Shown here piece by piece: positions 26,664-35,781 of a stretch of DNA of 64,000 bases. Position numbers and translations under genes: made by a program. How positions within the stretch are numbered: the stretch's first letter is position 1; each line of letters starts with the position of its first letter. Source of the stretch: Paenibacillus paeoniae (GTDB taxonomy: Bacteria; Bacillota; Bacilli; Paenibacillales; Paenibacillaceae); contig NZ_QUBQ01000001.1 in NCBI RefSeq assembly GCF_003388735.1, positions 310,001-374,000 on the forward strand. The letters are read 5' to 3'. Under the pieces are notes generated by a model, which was not told the DNA's origin, did not search any database, and saw only the letters and a program-made list of their open reading frames with translations.

Positions 26664-27650
26664 ATGACAGAGAGGCAATATGCCATTCAATTTATAGAGA
26701 AGAGAAAAGCGGCGCTGATAGAGAGCGAGATAGAGAGAACGCCGCTTGCGCCGGACGAAATTGGGGGCCGAACGCTCGTCTCGCTTATCTCGACAGGCTC
26801 GGAGCGAGGAGCGTATATGGATTACTTCGGCGGTACGGTGTACCCGGTTGCGACCGGATACGCCGCCGTGATGGAGGTATTGGAGATAGGGAGCGCGGTT
26901 ACAAATGTAAAGATCGGTGATCGTGTGCTGGCTCTTGCTCCCCATCAATTGTACAACCGGGTGAAGAGCGATGAGATCAGTCTTGTGCCAGCAGGTATGA
27001 ATCCAGAGCATGCGGTGATGGGACGATTCCCGGCCGTATCGATGACATCCATGATTCACACTGCGATCAAGCCAACGGAGCCTGTTCTGGTGACGGGGCT
27101 TGGTGTAGTCGGTCTCATGTGCGCTCAGATGATGCGTCACTGTGGCTATGAAGTGTATGCATTCGATCCGAACGAGAATCGCAGGGAGACGGCTAGAGCT
27201 TGCGGCATTCGCCATGTCTATGCTTCACTGGACGAGGTGCCGGAAGTGAAGGGTGTTGCCGGTCTTGCGATGGAGTGTTCGGGTCGCGAAGAAGGTACCT
27301 ATTCGCTTGTAGCTAATTTGAGAAGAGGCGGAGAGCTGTATTTGATCGGCGTGCCTTGGTATCGTTCGACCGATACGTTTGCCCATGAGCTGCTCAAAAA
27401 TGTATTTTACGGATTTATTCAATTGCGCTCAGGTTTCGAATGGTCGCTGCCGCGTCATTCCAGAGATTTTATGCCGAACAGCAACTTCTCGAATATTGCG
27501 AAGTCGATGGAGTGGATTCGCGACGGTCATATTAAGGTCGAAGGGATCTATGAAGTGGCGGCACCTGAACGTTGCGACGACATCTACAGCAGCATGGCTG
27601 ACGGAACGATGGAGAAGACTTGCGCTATTTTCGATTGGAGCCGCATCTAA
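26664..27650 (+). CDS. medium-chain (zinc-type) dehydrogenase
   Basis: A 328-residue alcohol/sorbitol dehydrogenase-like protein with the NAD(P)-binding 'VTGLGVVGLMCAQMM' near residue 140. The N-terminal catalytic segment reads 'STGSERGAY' where zinc enzymes have a Cys ligand, and a structural-zinc Cys cluster is absent, so it belongs to a zinc-poor branch often found with Gfo/Idh-type sugar genes. It probably oxidises or reduces the sugar handled by its neighbours. The exact substrate is unknown. Confidence 0.82.
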   Translation: MTERQYAIQFIEKRKAALIESEIERTPLAPDEIGGRTLVSLISTGSERGAYMDYFGGTVYPVATGYAAVMEVLEIGSAVTNVKIGDRVLALAPHQLYNRVKSDEISLVPAGMNPEHAVMGRFPAVSMTSMIHTAIKPTEPVLVTGLGVVGLMCAQMMRHCGYEVYAFDPNENRRETARACGIRHVYASLDEVPEVKGVAGLAMECSGREEGTYSLVANLRRGGELYLIGVPWYRSTDTFAHELLKNVFYGFIQLRSGFEWSLPRHSRDFMPNSNFSNIAKSMEWIRDGHIKVEGIYEVAAPERCDDIYSSMADGTMEKTCAIFDWSRI

Positions 27651-27677
27651 AACTATAGCTTAAGGTGGCGTTGCCTC

Positions 27678-28085
27678 GTGTATACAACGAATAAGAAAGT
27701 CGGCATTCATCATGTCTGTTTGAAGACGAACGATATTAAGCGATCGGTTCAATTTTATATGGACGGCCTTGGCGCCCGATTTGTGGTGGAGTGGGGCAAG
27801 GATGGCGCTGAGGATCATGCCGTGCTGGTGGACCTGGCTGACGGCGACTTCCTGGAAATCTTCGAGACGAAGCAAGTTTTCGGCGAGGGCAAATGGCAGC
27901 ATTTGGCCGTACGCACTCCGGATGTTGATGAATCGGTCAGACGTGCGGTTGCAGCGGGAGCAAGGCAGCTTGGTGAGCCTAACGATTGTGACATTCCAGC
28001 CCGCTCGGGCGAGATAGTCAGTCTTCGCTTCTGCTACGTTGAAGCTCCGGGCGGCGAGTTGGTCGAGTTCATTCAAGACCGCTAG
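27678..28085 (+). CDS. VOC-superfamily (glyoxalase-like) protein
   Basis: A 135-residue protein with the paired beta-alpha-beta-beta-beta modules of the vicinal oxygen chelate fold: 'GIHHVCLKTNDIKRSVQFYMDGLG' at the start and 'FCYVEAPGGELVEFIQ' at the end, with metal-ligand candidates His13 and Glu131. Substrate unknown. It starts with GTG after AAGGTGG and ends the ThuA-isomerase-dehydrogenase operon. Confidence 0.85.
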   Translation: MYTTNKKVGIHHVCLKTNDIKRSVQFYMDGLGARFVVEWGKDGAEDHAVLVDLADGDFLEIFETKQVFGEGKWQHLAVRTPDVDESVRRAVAAGARQLGEPNDCDIPARSGEIVSLRFCYVEAPGGELVEFIQDR

Positions 28086-28209
28086 GCTAGGAAGCCAGGC
28101 CTGCAATAATTACAGTTGCGTAGTCGTACCGACTATCGTCTGTACGAAGAAGGAACGGTCCTGAATGGAATTGTGGACTTGAAAGACGTAGTTCTTATAT
28201 CAAAAATAG

Positions 28210-28247
28210 AAAAGGCGATGTCCAGGCTATTTCTGGCATCGCTTTTT
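28210..28247 (+). terminator. rho-independent terminator
   Basis: GCGATG-T-CCAG pairs with CTGG-CATCGC (one bulge) and is followed by TTTTTC. It ends the sugar catabolic operon, 125 bases after the VOC gene. Confidence 0.8.
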
Positions 28248-28263
28248 CATGTTTTCGTTAAGA

Positions 28264-28421
28264 AATGGACGTGGCTGGAAGCAAACGGAGCGAGAAGTAT
28301 TCTGGAGAAGCGTCAGCGTGCGCCTTTGTATCCGGATTCCACCCTTTACATGACATTCAGGGAATCTGGATACAACAGCGCTCGGAAGAATACTTCTTGC
28401 GTAGTTTGTGGGTTTAGCCAT
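28264..28421. repeat. long imperfect palindrome, dispersed repeat copy 2
   Basis: The same element as 17653-17806, with outer arms TGGCT/AGCCA, and inner arms carrying GAAGTATTCT opposite AGAATACTTC. It lies in the 622-base gap between the VOC gene and the SinR-like gene, after the terminator at 28210-28247. Between it and the promoter at 28596 I see nothing further. Confidence 0.85.
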
Positions 28422-28595
28422 GAACTTTTCCACGAAAGGGGCTTTCCTAGATTTCGGGAACTGCATTTTTTCTATGTGACATTCATTTGACAATGTCTCC
28501 CCAGTCATCTGGAAACAGCTAGGAGATTGTGCGACAATGTTCGCTATAGTGAATATTATGAGTGATTTTTTATGATAAACAGCGCTACAAAGGTA

Positions 28596-28624
28596 TTGAC
28601 CTGTTCTTTTTAAAGAACTAAAAT
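28596..28624 (+). promoter_or_regulatory. sigma-A promoter with SinR-like palindrome in its spacer
   Basis: TTGACC (28596-28601) and TAAAAT (28619-28624) are 17 bp apart, and the palindrome GTTCTTTTTAAAGAAC (28603-28618) fills almost the whole spacer. A protein bound here must block RNA polymerase. It drives the SinR-like gene at 28708, so autorepression is likely. Confidence 0.85.
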
Positions 28625-28707
28625 ATAGTTATTGTCCGTTATATGAAACCCGATAAGCTTCGCGTACGAATAAAAGCACGGATCTAATCTGACTGAAGGA
28701 GAATATT

Positions 28708-29121
28708 ATGATTGGGGAACGGATCAAATCACTTAGAGAACAAAAAGGCTACTCTATCACGAAACTTGCCGATCTTGCCGGGGTTTCGAAATCTTATCTA
28801 AGCTATATTGAACGTAACGTGCAAAATAATCCCTCGCTTCAGGTATTGGCCAAGATCGCTTTTCATTTGGATACGAATATTGAGTTTTTGCTTGGTGAAG
28901 AGCTTGCTCCGAAGGTGTGGGTTGACGAGGTGCTGGATGAAGAGTGGCATACGATCATTCGGGACGCTGTGGATGAAGGGATGAGCAAGGGCGATTTCCG
29001 TGCGCTGAAGGAGCTGGTTCGCTCGAACAAATGGAGAGAAGAGCACGGGGGCCGCAGGGATTACAGAGATATTGAGGGCAAAAAGAAATCCAACATTATT
29101 ATTTTGCATATTGATCACTAG
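28708..29121 (+). CDS. SinR-like HTH repressor
   Basis: A 137-residue XRE-type protein: helix-turn-helix at residues 1-65 ('SITKLADLAGVSKSYLSYIERN') followed by a Sin-type dimerisation helix pair ('DEEWHTIIRDAVDEGMSKGDFRALKELVRSNKW', here about 78-111), the layout of SinR, the B. subtilis master repressor of biofilm genes. A strong AAGGAG site precedes the ATG. It stands immediately upstream of the exopolysaccharide genes, and the GTTCTTT palindromes at its own and their promoters fit SinR sites. A second SinR-like gene is at 58821-59147. Confidence 0.88.
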   Translation: MIGERIKSLREQKGYSITKLADLAGVSKSYLSYIERNVQNNPSLQVLAKIAFHLDTNIEFLLGEELAPKVWVDEVLDEEWHTIIRDAVDEGMSKGDFRALKELVRSNKWREEHGGRRDYRDIEGKKKSNIIILHIDH

Positions 29122-29152
29122 CCGTATTTACGAAAAATAAACCACTTTTCTG

Positions 29153-29181
29153 TTGACATGTTCTATATAAAGAACTAAACT
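29153..29181 (+). promoter_or_regulatory. sigma-A promoter of the wzz-kinase genes with SinR-like palindrome
   Basis: TTGACA (29153-29158), 17-bp spacer, TAAACT (29176-29181); the spacer contains GTTCTATATAAAGAAC (29160-29175). The architecture is identical to that at 28596-28624. It drives the Wzz-like gene at 29226. Confidence 0.85.
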
Positions 29182-29210
29182 TGTGTTAGTGTTCTTTATA
29201 ACTAACACAA
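29181..29210 (+). promoter_or_regulatory. 30-bp palindrome over the predicted transcription start
   Basis: TTGTGTTAGT and ACTAACACAA, exact reverse complements, enclose GTTCTTTATA, which is itself half of a SinR-like site. The expected start (near 29188) falls within the left arm, so this is more likely a DNA operator than an RNA hairpin. Confidence 0.7.
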
Positions 29211-29225
29211 TAAGCGGGTGTATGA

Positions 29226-29957
29226 ATGGAAACGAATCGTATGAAAGAACGTTTTGTGCCGACAAGCGGCAAAGAAGTTGATTTGCGCAAGATCTTCAGT
29301 ACGATTAAGAACAAGCTGTTAATGATCGTGCTGTTGACCGGAGCCATCACGGTACTTGGCATATTGTACAACTCGCAGTCGGAGCCCAATATTTATTCCT
29401 CATCCTCACGGGTTATGATTGCCGCAACCAATGACATGATGTCTACGGTAAGGGCGCTTGTGCGCGAGCCGATTGTACTGAATCGGGTTATTGAGGATTT
29501 GGGATTGAATGCTACGGCTGGTCAGCTGCGGAGCCAAATCCGGGTAGACAGCGTGGAGCAATCGCTCATTACGGTTATTGCGGTAGCGGATACGAATCCG
29601 GATCGGGCGGCCGATATCGCCAATGCGGTCGTGACGGTATATCGAAGCGTAGCCGCCGAGACGCTTGGCATTAGCAGTATACGGCTGTTGACATCGGCAG
29701 TTCCGGAGCCGTCTCCTATTAATGTGAAGAGCAATACAATCGTCTACGTAGCGTTTGTCGTCGGTCTGATTTTAAGCCTGAGCCTTGCGTTCTTGCTGGA
29801 ATCGCTGGACGATTCAATCCGTACGGAGCAAGATATCGAGAACACGCTCGGCATTACGATGCTGGGTCAAGTATCCAAAATTAAACGCGGTCATTCGCGT
29901 ATACAGGCCAAAAAGATAAAGCCAGCCATAATTAGGAGTGAGACGATTGGTTCGTGA
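29226..29957 (+). CDS. Wzz/YveK-type chain-length determinant (EpsA-like)
   Basis: A 243-residue polysaccharide co-polymerase: a cytosolic N-terminus, membrane helix at about 33-52, extracellular coiled domain, and a second helix at about 175-197 followed by a short cytosolic tail that contacts the tyrosine kinase. It resembles EpsA of B. subtilis and CapA/Wzc N-terminal modules and controls polymer length and export. It is the first gene of the exopolysaccharide locus, behind two SinR-like sites, and overlaps the kinase gene by 11 bases. Confidence 0.9.
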   Translation: METNRMKERFVPTSGKEVDLRKIFSTIKNKLLMIVLLTGAITVLGILYNSQSEPNIYSSSSRVMIAATNDMMSTVRALVREPIVLNRVIEDLGLNATAGQLRSQIRVDSVEQSLITVIAVADTNPDRAADIANAVVTVYRSVAAETLGISSIRLLTSAVPEPSPINVKSNTIVYVAFVVGLILSLSLAFLLESLDDSIRTEQDIENTLGITMLGQVSKIKRGHSRIQAKKIKPAIIRSETIGS

Positions 29958-30615
29958 ACGGGCAAAAATAGCTAAAAGAGTCGTAAATCGCAGTTTGATC
30001 GCGTATTTGAATCCTTCTCACAAGATTTCAGAGCAATATCGAACGATACGCAACAACATTCAATACGCAGCAGAGGGAGCCCAGGTCCGGACGCTGCTAG
30101 TGACATCGCCGGAAGAAGGGGACGGAAAGTCCACGGCTGCTATCAACTTGGCTGTCAGCATGGCGCAGCGCGGGGAGCGGGTACTGCTTATCGATGTGAA
30201 CTTTCGCAATCCGGTGCTTCATAAAATATTCAATACGCAAATCTCGCCGGGCCTGTCGAGCGTGTTGTCTCAGCAGCTTGCCTTTGATGAAGCTATACAA
30301 GAGACAGAAGTTGAAGGCATGGACCTTCTAACAAGCGGATTGTCGCAAGGCAACTCCGCAGATATGCTGGATTCTCATCGCATGAAGGAGCTGATGGAGA
30401 AAGCCATTCAGCATTATGACCGCATCGTATTCGATTGTCCGCCGGTGCTGTCAGCTCCCGATACGAATGCGTTGGTGAACAAATGCGACGGTGTCGTATT
30501 GCTGTTGAATTGCGGAAAGACTACGCATGGCAAGGCCCTTGAAGCCAAACAATCTCTATCCTTTGCAGGAGCGAATATTATAGGGGCGATTCTAAACAAA
30601 AAGAGCGTTAGATGA
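29947..30615 (+). CDS. CpsD/CapB-family tyrosine kinase (EpsB-like)
   Basis: A 222-residue bacterial tyrosine kinase partner of the Wzz-like protein: Walker A 'SPEEGDGKST' near residue 45, Walker A' 'VLLIDVNFRNP' and Walker B 'IVFDCPPV'. I chose the TTG at 29947, seven bases after AGGAGTG; a GTG at 29938 is too close to that site. The C-terminus ends 'AILNKKSVR' and lacks the cluster of Tyr residues that BY-kinases normally autophosphorylate, so regulation by tail phosphorylation may be absent. A terminator overlaps the end of the gene. Confidence 0.88.
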   Translation: MVRERAKIAKRVVNRSLIAYLNPSHKISEQYRTIRNNIQYAAEGAQVRTLLVTSPEEGDGKSTAAINLAVSMAQRGERVLLIDVNFRNPVLHKIFNTQISPGLSSVLSQQLAFDEAIQETEVEGMDLLTSGLSQGNSADMLDSHRMKELMEKAIQHYDRIVFDCPPVLSAPDTNALVNKCDGVVLLLNCGKTTHGKALEAKQSLSFAGANIIGAILNKKSVR

Positions 30616-30641
30616 TGATTCATCGGATAACGTCTTTTTTT
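30605..30641 (+). terminator. rho-independent terminator overlapping the kinase stop
   Basis: CGTTA-GATGA pairs with TCATC-GG-TAACG around a short loop and is followed by seven T. The hairpin includes the TGA stop codon (30613-30615). The wzz-kinase pair is thus a separate unit from epsC. Confidence 0.75.
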
Positions 30642-30651
30642 CGGCCTGAAT

Positions 30652-30667
30652 GTTCTTTATAAAGCAC
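30652..30667 (+). promoter_or_regulatory. SinR-like palindrome upstream of epsC-like gene
   Basis: GTTCTTTATAAAGCAC differs from the perfect palindrome by one base. It lies 42 bases upstream of the ATG at 30709, between the terminator and the gene. I could not find a convincing -35/-10 pair here. Confidence 0.65.
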
Positions 30668-30708
30668 GAAATGTTCGTAACCATGCACGTAGAAAGGATG
30701 AGCATGTC

Positions 30709-32538
30709 ATGACCTATCGAAGCAGACTTTCGCTGCTCGTGTTGCTGGACTCGGGTATCGTCATTACGGCGTTGGCCGTCAGCCGCTGGCTATTGGAGCC
30801 CAATTCCGCCGCAGGCACCAGCTTCTATTTCCTGACGGGCGCCCTCCTCGTTTTGCATCATGTATCGTTCTTCTACTTCAAGCTCTATAAGAAAGCGTGG
30901 GAATACGCCAGCGTTGGCGAGCTAGTTATTATGGCCAAGGCAGTGGGTGTATCCTTCCTGCTGACCGCTATTGCACAGGCAGTGGCTTACGGCACACTTC
31001 AGTTGAAGTGGCTGGCGGTAGCCTGGATGATTCATATTCTGCTCATCGGCGGCTCTCGCCTGGGATGGAGAATGATTAGAGGCGGCTTCAACAAGCAAAA
31101 CGGCAAACGCAAACGGACGCTAATTGTCGGCGCTGGCTCTGCGGGCACAATGCTGGCTCGGCAGCTGATGAACAATCCGGATACCGAGCTGCACCCCGTT
31201 GCCTTCGTTGATGATGATGCCAAGAAACAGATGCTCGATATTATGGGCCTTCCGGTGGCGGGCAACATAGGAGACATCGTCAGTGTAGCGAAGAAGCTGG
31301 AGATCGACTATATCGTACTGGCTATACCTTCTATGAATAAGAAGGAGCTCTATCACATTTATACGGAATGCGCGAAGACGAGCGCCAAGACGCAAATGAT
31401 TCCGATGCTGGAGGATCTTGCGACGGGGCGAATTTCAGTCACGCAATTCCGCGATGTGCAGGTAGAGGATTTGCTGGGACGCGAGCAGGTCGAGCTGGAT
31501 ATCGAAAGCATCTCGGAATATGTAACGCAGAAGGTGGTACTCGTCACTGGCGCGGGCGGATCGATTGGCTCAGAGGTATGCCGCCAAATTTCGCGGTTTC
31601 TGCCGGAGAAGCTGGTGCTGCTCGGTCACGGGGAGAATAGCATCTATGCGATTGAGATGGAGCTGAAGGAGTCTTTCAAAGATACGAACATCAAGTTTTT
31701 TACCGAAATTGCGGATCTTCAGGATGCCGACAAGATGATGGCGGTTATGCTGGCCCATCGACCGCATGTCGTCTATCATGCAGCTGCCCATAAACATGTG
31801 CCGCTCATGGAGCGCAACCCAGAGGAAGCGTTCAAAAATAATGTGCTGGGCACATTGAATGCGGCGAAGGCCGCAAGCAAGAGTCGTGTCGAGACGTTCG
31901 TCATGATATCGACAGATAAAGCCGTGAATCCGACTAGCGTCATGGGCTCCACGAAGCGGGTCGCGGAGATGATTATTCAGCACATGGACCGGATCAGCCA
32001 TACGAAGTTTGTAGCTGTACGGTTCGGCAACGTGCTGGGCAGCAGGGGAAGCGTCATCCCGCTATTTAAGAAGCAGATTACAAAAGGCGGTCCCGTTACG
32101 GTGACGCATCCTGATATGGTGCGCTATTTCATGACGATTCCAGAAGCGTCGCGACTGGTCATCCAGGCGGGGGCGCTGGCGAAGGGCGGCGAGGTCTTCG
32201 TGCTTGATATGGGCGAGCCGGTCAATATTACACAGTTGGCTAAAAACGTCATTCGCATGTCGGGCTATACGGTCGAAGAGATCGGTATCGAATATACCGG
32301 CATCCGGCCGGGAGAGAAGTTGTTCGAGGAGATGCTGAAGGACGATGAGGTGATGGAGCAGCAGGTGTATCCCAAAATTTACATCGGCAAAGCTTCCGCT
32401 ATTTTATATGAAGAAATCGAGGGGCTTATTGCCGACTTCCCTGCCATGAATCAGATAGAGCTGAGGGCAAGGCTGCTAGAGATGGCCAATCATGCTATGG
32501 CTGATGTCAAGCAGAAGCTGGCGACGGTATCCGGGTAA
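30709..32538 (+). CDS. EpsC/CapD-type nucleoside-diphosphate-sugar 4,6-dehydratase
   Basis: A 609-residue membrane-anchored enzyme with four N-terminal membrane helices (about 5-115), a first Rossmann domain ('[16 protein letters not shown]') and a second, catalytic one with '[14 protein letters not shown]' near 283 and the '[17 protein letters not shown]' active-site region, where Met replaces the usual Tyr as in PglF-type large dehydratases. It should convert UDP-GlcNAc to its 4-keto-6-deoxy form, the first step toward a bacillosamine-like sugar completed by EpsN- and EpsM-like proteins at 40377 and 41573. The start has AAAGGATGAGC upstream. Confidence 0.9.
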   Translation: MTYRSRLSLLVLLDSGIVITALAVSRWLLEPNSAAGTSFYFLTGALLVLHHVSFFYFKLYKKAWEYASVGELVIMAKAVGVSFLLTAIAQAVAYGTLQLKWLAVAWMIHILLIGGSRLGWRMIRGGFNKQNGKRKRTLIVGAGSAGTMLARQLMNNPDTELHPVAFVDDDAKKQMLDIMGLPVAGNIGDIVSVAKKLEIDYIVLAIPSMNKKELYHIYTECAKTSAKTQMIPMLEDLATGRISVTQFRDVQVEDLLGREQVELDIESISEYVTQKVVLVTGAGGSIGSEVCRQISRFLPEKLVLLGHGENSIYAIEMELKESFKDTNIKFFTEIADLQDADKMMAVMLAHRPHVVYHAAAHKHVPLMERNPEEAFKNNVLGTLNAAKAASKSRVETFVMISTDKAVNPTSVMGSTKRVAEMIIQHMDRISHTKFVAVRFGNVLGSRGSVIPLFKKQITKGGPVTVTHPDMVRYFMTIPEASRLVIQAGALAKGGEVFVLDMGEPVNITQLAKNVIRMSGYTVEEIGIEYTGIRPGEKLFEEMLKDDEVMEQQVYPKIYIGKASAILYEEIEGLIADFPAMNQIELRARLLEMANHAMADVKQKLATVSG

Positions 32539-32590
32539 GGAAGGAACGTGTGTGCGGTCCATTATTAAGGTAAAGAAGCGGGGAATAGCG

Positions 32591-33478
32591 ATGAAAGTAA
32601 GAAAAGCAATTATACCGGCCGCAGGTCTGGGCACCAGATTTCTCCCGGCGACTAAAGCAATGCCGAAGGAAATGCTTCCGATCGTCGACAAGCCGACGAT
32701 CCAATATATCGTGGAAGAAGCGATAGAGTCCGGCATTGAAGACATTATTATCGTGACGGGCAGGGGCAAAAGATCGATTGAGGATCACTTCGACAATTCC
32801 ATGGAGCTTGAGCATATCTTGACCGCCAAGAGTAAATTCGAGCTTCTGCAAGAAGTACGCAAGTCCTCCGATATGGTGGACATTCACTATATTCGCCAAA
32901 AAGAACCGAGAGGTCTCGGCCACGCCATCTGGTGCGCCCGCAAGTTTATCGGCGACGAGCCGTTCGCTGTCTTGCTCGGCGATGACATTATTTCCGCGGA
33001 GAAGCCATGCTTGAAGCAAATGATTGAAAAATACGAGCAATACGGCTCGTCCGTAATCGGCGTTCAGCGGGTCCCAGAGGAGGCGGTATCGCGGTACGGC
33101 ATTGTTGATGGCATGGTGATGGAGCCTTCCTTCCACCGTATCAACCATCTTGTCGAGAAGCCGTCGCGTGAAGAGGCGCCTTCCGATATGGCGATTATGG
33201 GCAGATACATTCTGACGCCGGAAATTTTCGATATATTGGGCGCCCAGGAACCAGGCTCTGGAGGAGAAATTCAACTGACGGACGCGATTGAGACGCTTAA
33301 TCGTTCAAGAGCGGTATTCGCTTATGAATTTGAAGGCAAACGTTATGATGTCGGCGAGAAGATGGGCTTCATCCAGACGACGATCGAATTTGCTCTGCAA
33401 AGAGACGATCTGCGCTATGACTTGCTCGACTATTTGACACGTACGCTGAAGCGGGAAACGGCTAATTATGAGTCCTAA
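32591..33478 (+). CDS. galU: UTP-glucose-1-phosphate uridylyltransferase
   Basis: A 295-residue nucleotidyltransferase making UDP-glucose from UTP and glucose-1-phosphate. The signature '[21 protein letters not shown]' region and its acid residues, the 'LGDDI' metal site and the C-terminal '[18 protein letters not shown]' are all GalU features. The ATG at 32591 follows GCGGGGA. It supplies UDP-glucose, which GalE at 56282 can turn into UDP-galactose for the polymer. Confidence 0.92.
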   Translation: MKVRKAIIPAAGLGTRFLPATKAMPKEMLPIVDKPTIQYIVEEAIESGIEDIIIVTGRGKRSIEDHFDNSMELEHILTAKSKFELLQEVRKSSDMVDIHYIRQKEPRGLGHAIWCARKFIGDEPFAVLLGDDIISAEKPCLKQMIEKYEQYGSSVIGVQRVPEEAVSRYGIVDGMVMEPSFHRINHLVEKPSREEAPSDMAIMGRYILTPEIFDILGAQEPGSGGEIQLTDAIETLNRSRAVFAYEFEGKRYDVGEKMGFIQTTIEFALQRDDLRYDLLDYLTRTLKRETANYES

Positions 33479-34631
33479 AATCTTGTTCTGCGCCACGGTG
33501 GACTATCACTTTAAGGCTTTTCATCTGCCGGTCATGGAATGGTTCCGCAAGATGGGCTGGGAAGTTCATATCGCGGCTCGCGGGGAGCTGGATATCCCGC
33601 ATGTGGACCGCAAGTTCAATATACCGATTCATCGCTCGCCCATGAAAGCCGAAAATGTGAAGGCTTACCGGGAATTGAGGAGCATTATCGATTCGGAAGG
33701 CTACGCCATCATCCATGCTCATACGCCTGTTGGCGGTGCTTTAGCCAGAATCGCCGCACGGGGAGCGAGAAAGCGGGGAACCAAGGTCATTTATACGGCG
33801 CATGGCTTTCACTTTCACAAGGGTTCTCCGTTGTCGAGCTGGCTTCTGTATTATCCAGTCGAGAAGCTGCTGGCGTCTATGACAGACAGCCTCATTACGA
33901 TTAATCATGAAGATTACATGCGGGCAATTGAAAGCCGCTTCCGCGCGGGGCGCATTCATCATATTCACGGCGTTGGGGTCCATACGGGGCGATTCGCTCC
34001 GCTTCTGCCGGAAGAGAAGCGAGCGATGAGAGACCGCTTCAATTATACGCCCCATCATTTTCTGATGATCTACGCCGCTGAGTTCAACGCGAACAAAAAC
34101 CATGAGCTGCTCTTGCGAGCTATGTCGAAGCTTAAGGACAATGTGCCCAGCGCGAGGCTGCTGCTGGCCGGTGAGGGACCTATGCTGGACGAATGCCGTG
34201 CGCTCGCTGTTCAGCTAGGGATAGCGCCTCAGGTTGATTTTCTTGGTTATCGGAACGATCTGAACCAACTGCTTCCGATGTGTGATGTGGCCGTTGCCTC
34301 CAGTCTTCGGGAAGGGCTGCCCGTCAACATTATGGAAGCGATGGCATGCGGTTTGCCTGTCGTCGCCACACGCAATCGCGGTCATGGGGAATTGGTGCAG
34401 GAAGGCAAAAGCGGTTTTATTGTGGGGCCGGATGAGCCGGATGAATTCGCAAGCCGCCTGCTTCTGCTGTTCCGCTTCCGCGATACCCGCATTCACATGG
34501 GCGAGTATGGATTGGCGCGCGTGAAGCAATATTCGCTCGACCGTGTGCTGGAGGAGCTGAAGGAGCTCTACAAGCCAATGATGGAGGCTAGGGATGAAGC
34601 CCATTATCAGTATCATCGTTCCTATATATAA
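33468..34631 (+). CDS. GT4-family glycosyltransferase (EpsD-like)
   Basis: A 387-residue GT-B fold enzyme: N-terminal '[20 protein letters not shown]' acceptor half, '[12 protein letters not shown]', and a C-terminal donor half with '[23 protein letters not shown]' including the conserved E-x7-E. It is similar to EpsD of the B. subtilis eps operon and adds a sugar to the lipid-linked repeat unit at the cytosolic face. It overlaps galU by 11 bases. Confidence 0.88.
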   Translation: MSPKILFCATVDYHFKAFHLPVMEWFRKMGWEVHIAARGELDIPHVDRKFNIPIHRSPMKAENVKAYRELRSIIDSEGYAIIHAHTPVGGALARIAARGARKRGTKVIYTAHGFHFHKGSPLSSWLLYYPVEKLLASMTDSLITINHEDYMRAIESRFRAGRIHHIHGVGVHTGRFAPLLPEEKRAMRDRFNYTPHHFLMIYAAEFNANKNHELLLRAMSKLKDNVPSARLLLAGEGPMLDECRALAVQLGIAPQVDFLGYRNDLNQLLPMCDVAVASSLREGLPVNIMEAMACGLPVVATRNRGHGELVQEGKSGFIVGPDEPDEFASRLLLLFRFRDTRIHMGEYGLARVKQYSLDRVLEELKELYKPMMEARDEAHYQYHRSYI

Positions 34632-35781
34632 CATGGAGGTCTACCTCCCCCGATGTCTGAACAGCCTTCTTGCGCAGAGCTACCCGCTCTTTGAGATTAT
34701 CGCCGTCAACGACGGATCAACAGACGGCAGTCTTGCTGTGCTGAAGAGCTACGCCGCTGCCGATTCGCGCATCCGGATTATCGATTCCGCTAACGGGGGC
34801 GTCGCTGCCGCCCGCAATCTGGGACTGTCGTCTTGTCGCGGCCAATACATCGGCTTTGTTGATCCGGATGATTGGGTAGAGAGCGAGATGTACGGCGAGA
34901 TGCATGCCGCTGCGCTGGAGCATGATGCAGATATCGTCATGTGCGGCTATACAAGGGAATTTGGTACGCATGCCAATCCCAAGCCGTTCCCGTTGCCTGA
35001 TCTTACGGTGCTTCGGGGCGACGAGCTGCAGTCGGGCATGACCCGCAGGCTGATCGGCCCGCTTGGAGCGGAGACGGCTTCGCCGGAGCATCTGGATGCG
35101 TGGGGGACGGTATGGTCGAAGCTGTACCGGGCGGAGCTGCTGACGAAGGGGGATATCGCCTTCCAGCATTTGACAGTCATTGGCAGCAATGAGGATACGC
35201 TGTTCAATGTGACGGTGTTCCGCAAGGCCAGCTCCTTCCTGTTCTTGAATCGGCCTTACTACCACTATTGGCGGGCGAACGAGCAATCGATTACAACCCG
35301 TCACAAGCCGGAGCTGCAGCAGCGATTCCTCGTTCAATACGAGCAGCTGGAAGCCGCAATCGGCGACAGCTCCAATACCGCTGATTATCGGAAAGCGCTG
35401 AGCAACCGAGTTGCACTGAATGTGATGGGACTGGGCTTGAACATCATTAGCCCGTCCAACCCGGCATCCTTGATAGGAAAGCTGGATCAGATCAAAGCGC
35501 TGTTGTCACAGCCGAGGATGAAAGCGGCGTTGTCCGAATTCGATACATCAGCTTCTTCGCTCGTATGGAAGCTATTCTTCACTGCGGCGAGGCTGCGGCT
35601 GAGCATGCCCTTGTACATCATGCTGAACGGAATAGAGTGGCTGCGATCGAAAAAGAAAAGGAGGAATGTCAATGAAGCCGATTCGCATTCTGCAGGTCGT
35701 GACCATCATGAACCGGGGCGGATTGGAAACGATGCTCATGAACTATTACCGGCAAATGAGCAAAAACGGCATTCAATTTGA
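34594..35781 (+). CDS. GT2-family glycosyltransferase with altered C-terminus
   Basis: A 395-residue inverting GT-A enzyme: '[22 protein letters not shown]', 'VNDGSTDGSL', 'GFVDPDDWVE' (DxD-type metal site) as in EpsJ/EpsH-like enzymes. It overlaps the previous gene by 38 bases, with GGAGG upstream. Its end is odd: it overlaps the next gene (35672) by 110 bases. After the A-rich tract at 35649-35660 the last 40 or so residues are out-of-frame reading of the next gene; in the neighbouring frame a TGA overlaps the next ATG as ATGA. A one-base indel in the A-rich tract is the simplest explanation. Confidence 0.88.
   Translation: MKPIISIIVPIYNMEVYLPRCLNSLLAQSYPLFEIIAVNDGSTDGSLAVLKSYAAADSRIRIIDSANGGVAAARNLGLSSCRGQYIGFVDPDDWVESEMYGEMHAAALEHDADIVMCGYTREFGTHANPKPFPLPDLTVLRGDELQSGMTRRLIGPLGAETASPEHLDAWGTVWSKLYRAELLTKGDIAFQHLTVIGSNEDTLFNVTVFRKASSFLFLNRPYYHYWRANEQSITTRHKPELQQRFLVQYEQLEAAIGDSSNTADYRKALSNRVALNVMGLGLNIISPSNPASLIGKLDQIKALLSQPRMKAALSEFDTSASSLVWKLFFTAARLRLSMPLYIMLNGIEWLRSKKKRRNVNEADSHSAGRDHHEPGRIGNDAHELLPANEQKRHSI

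Noticed and set aside
28116..28490. A 124-residue plus-strand reading frame after the VOC gene
   Set aside because: It passes through a terminator and the second palindrome copy; not a plausible gene.
32507..33274. A 255-residue minus-strand frame opposite galU
   Set aside because: galU is unmistakable on the plus strand; the antisense frame has no ribosome site or motif.
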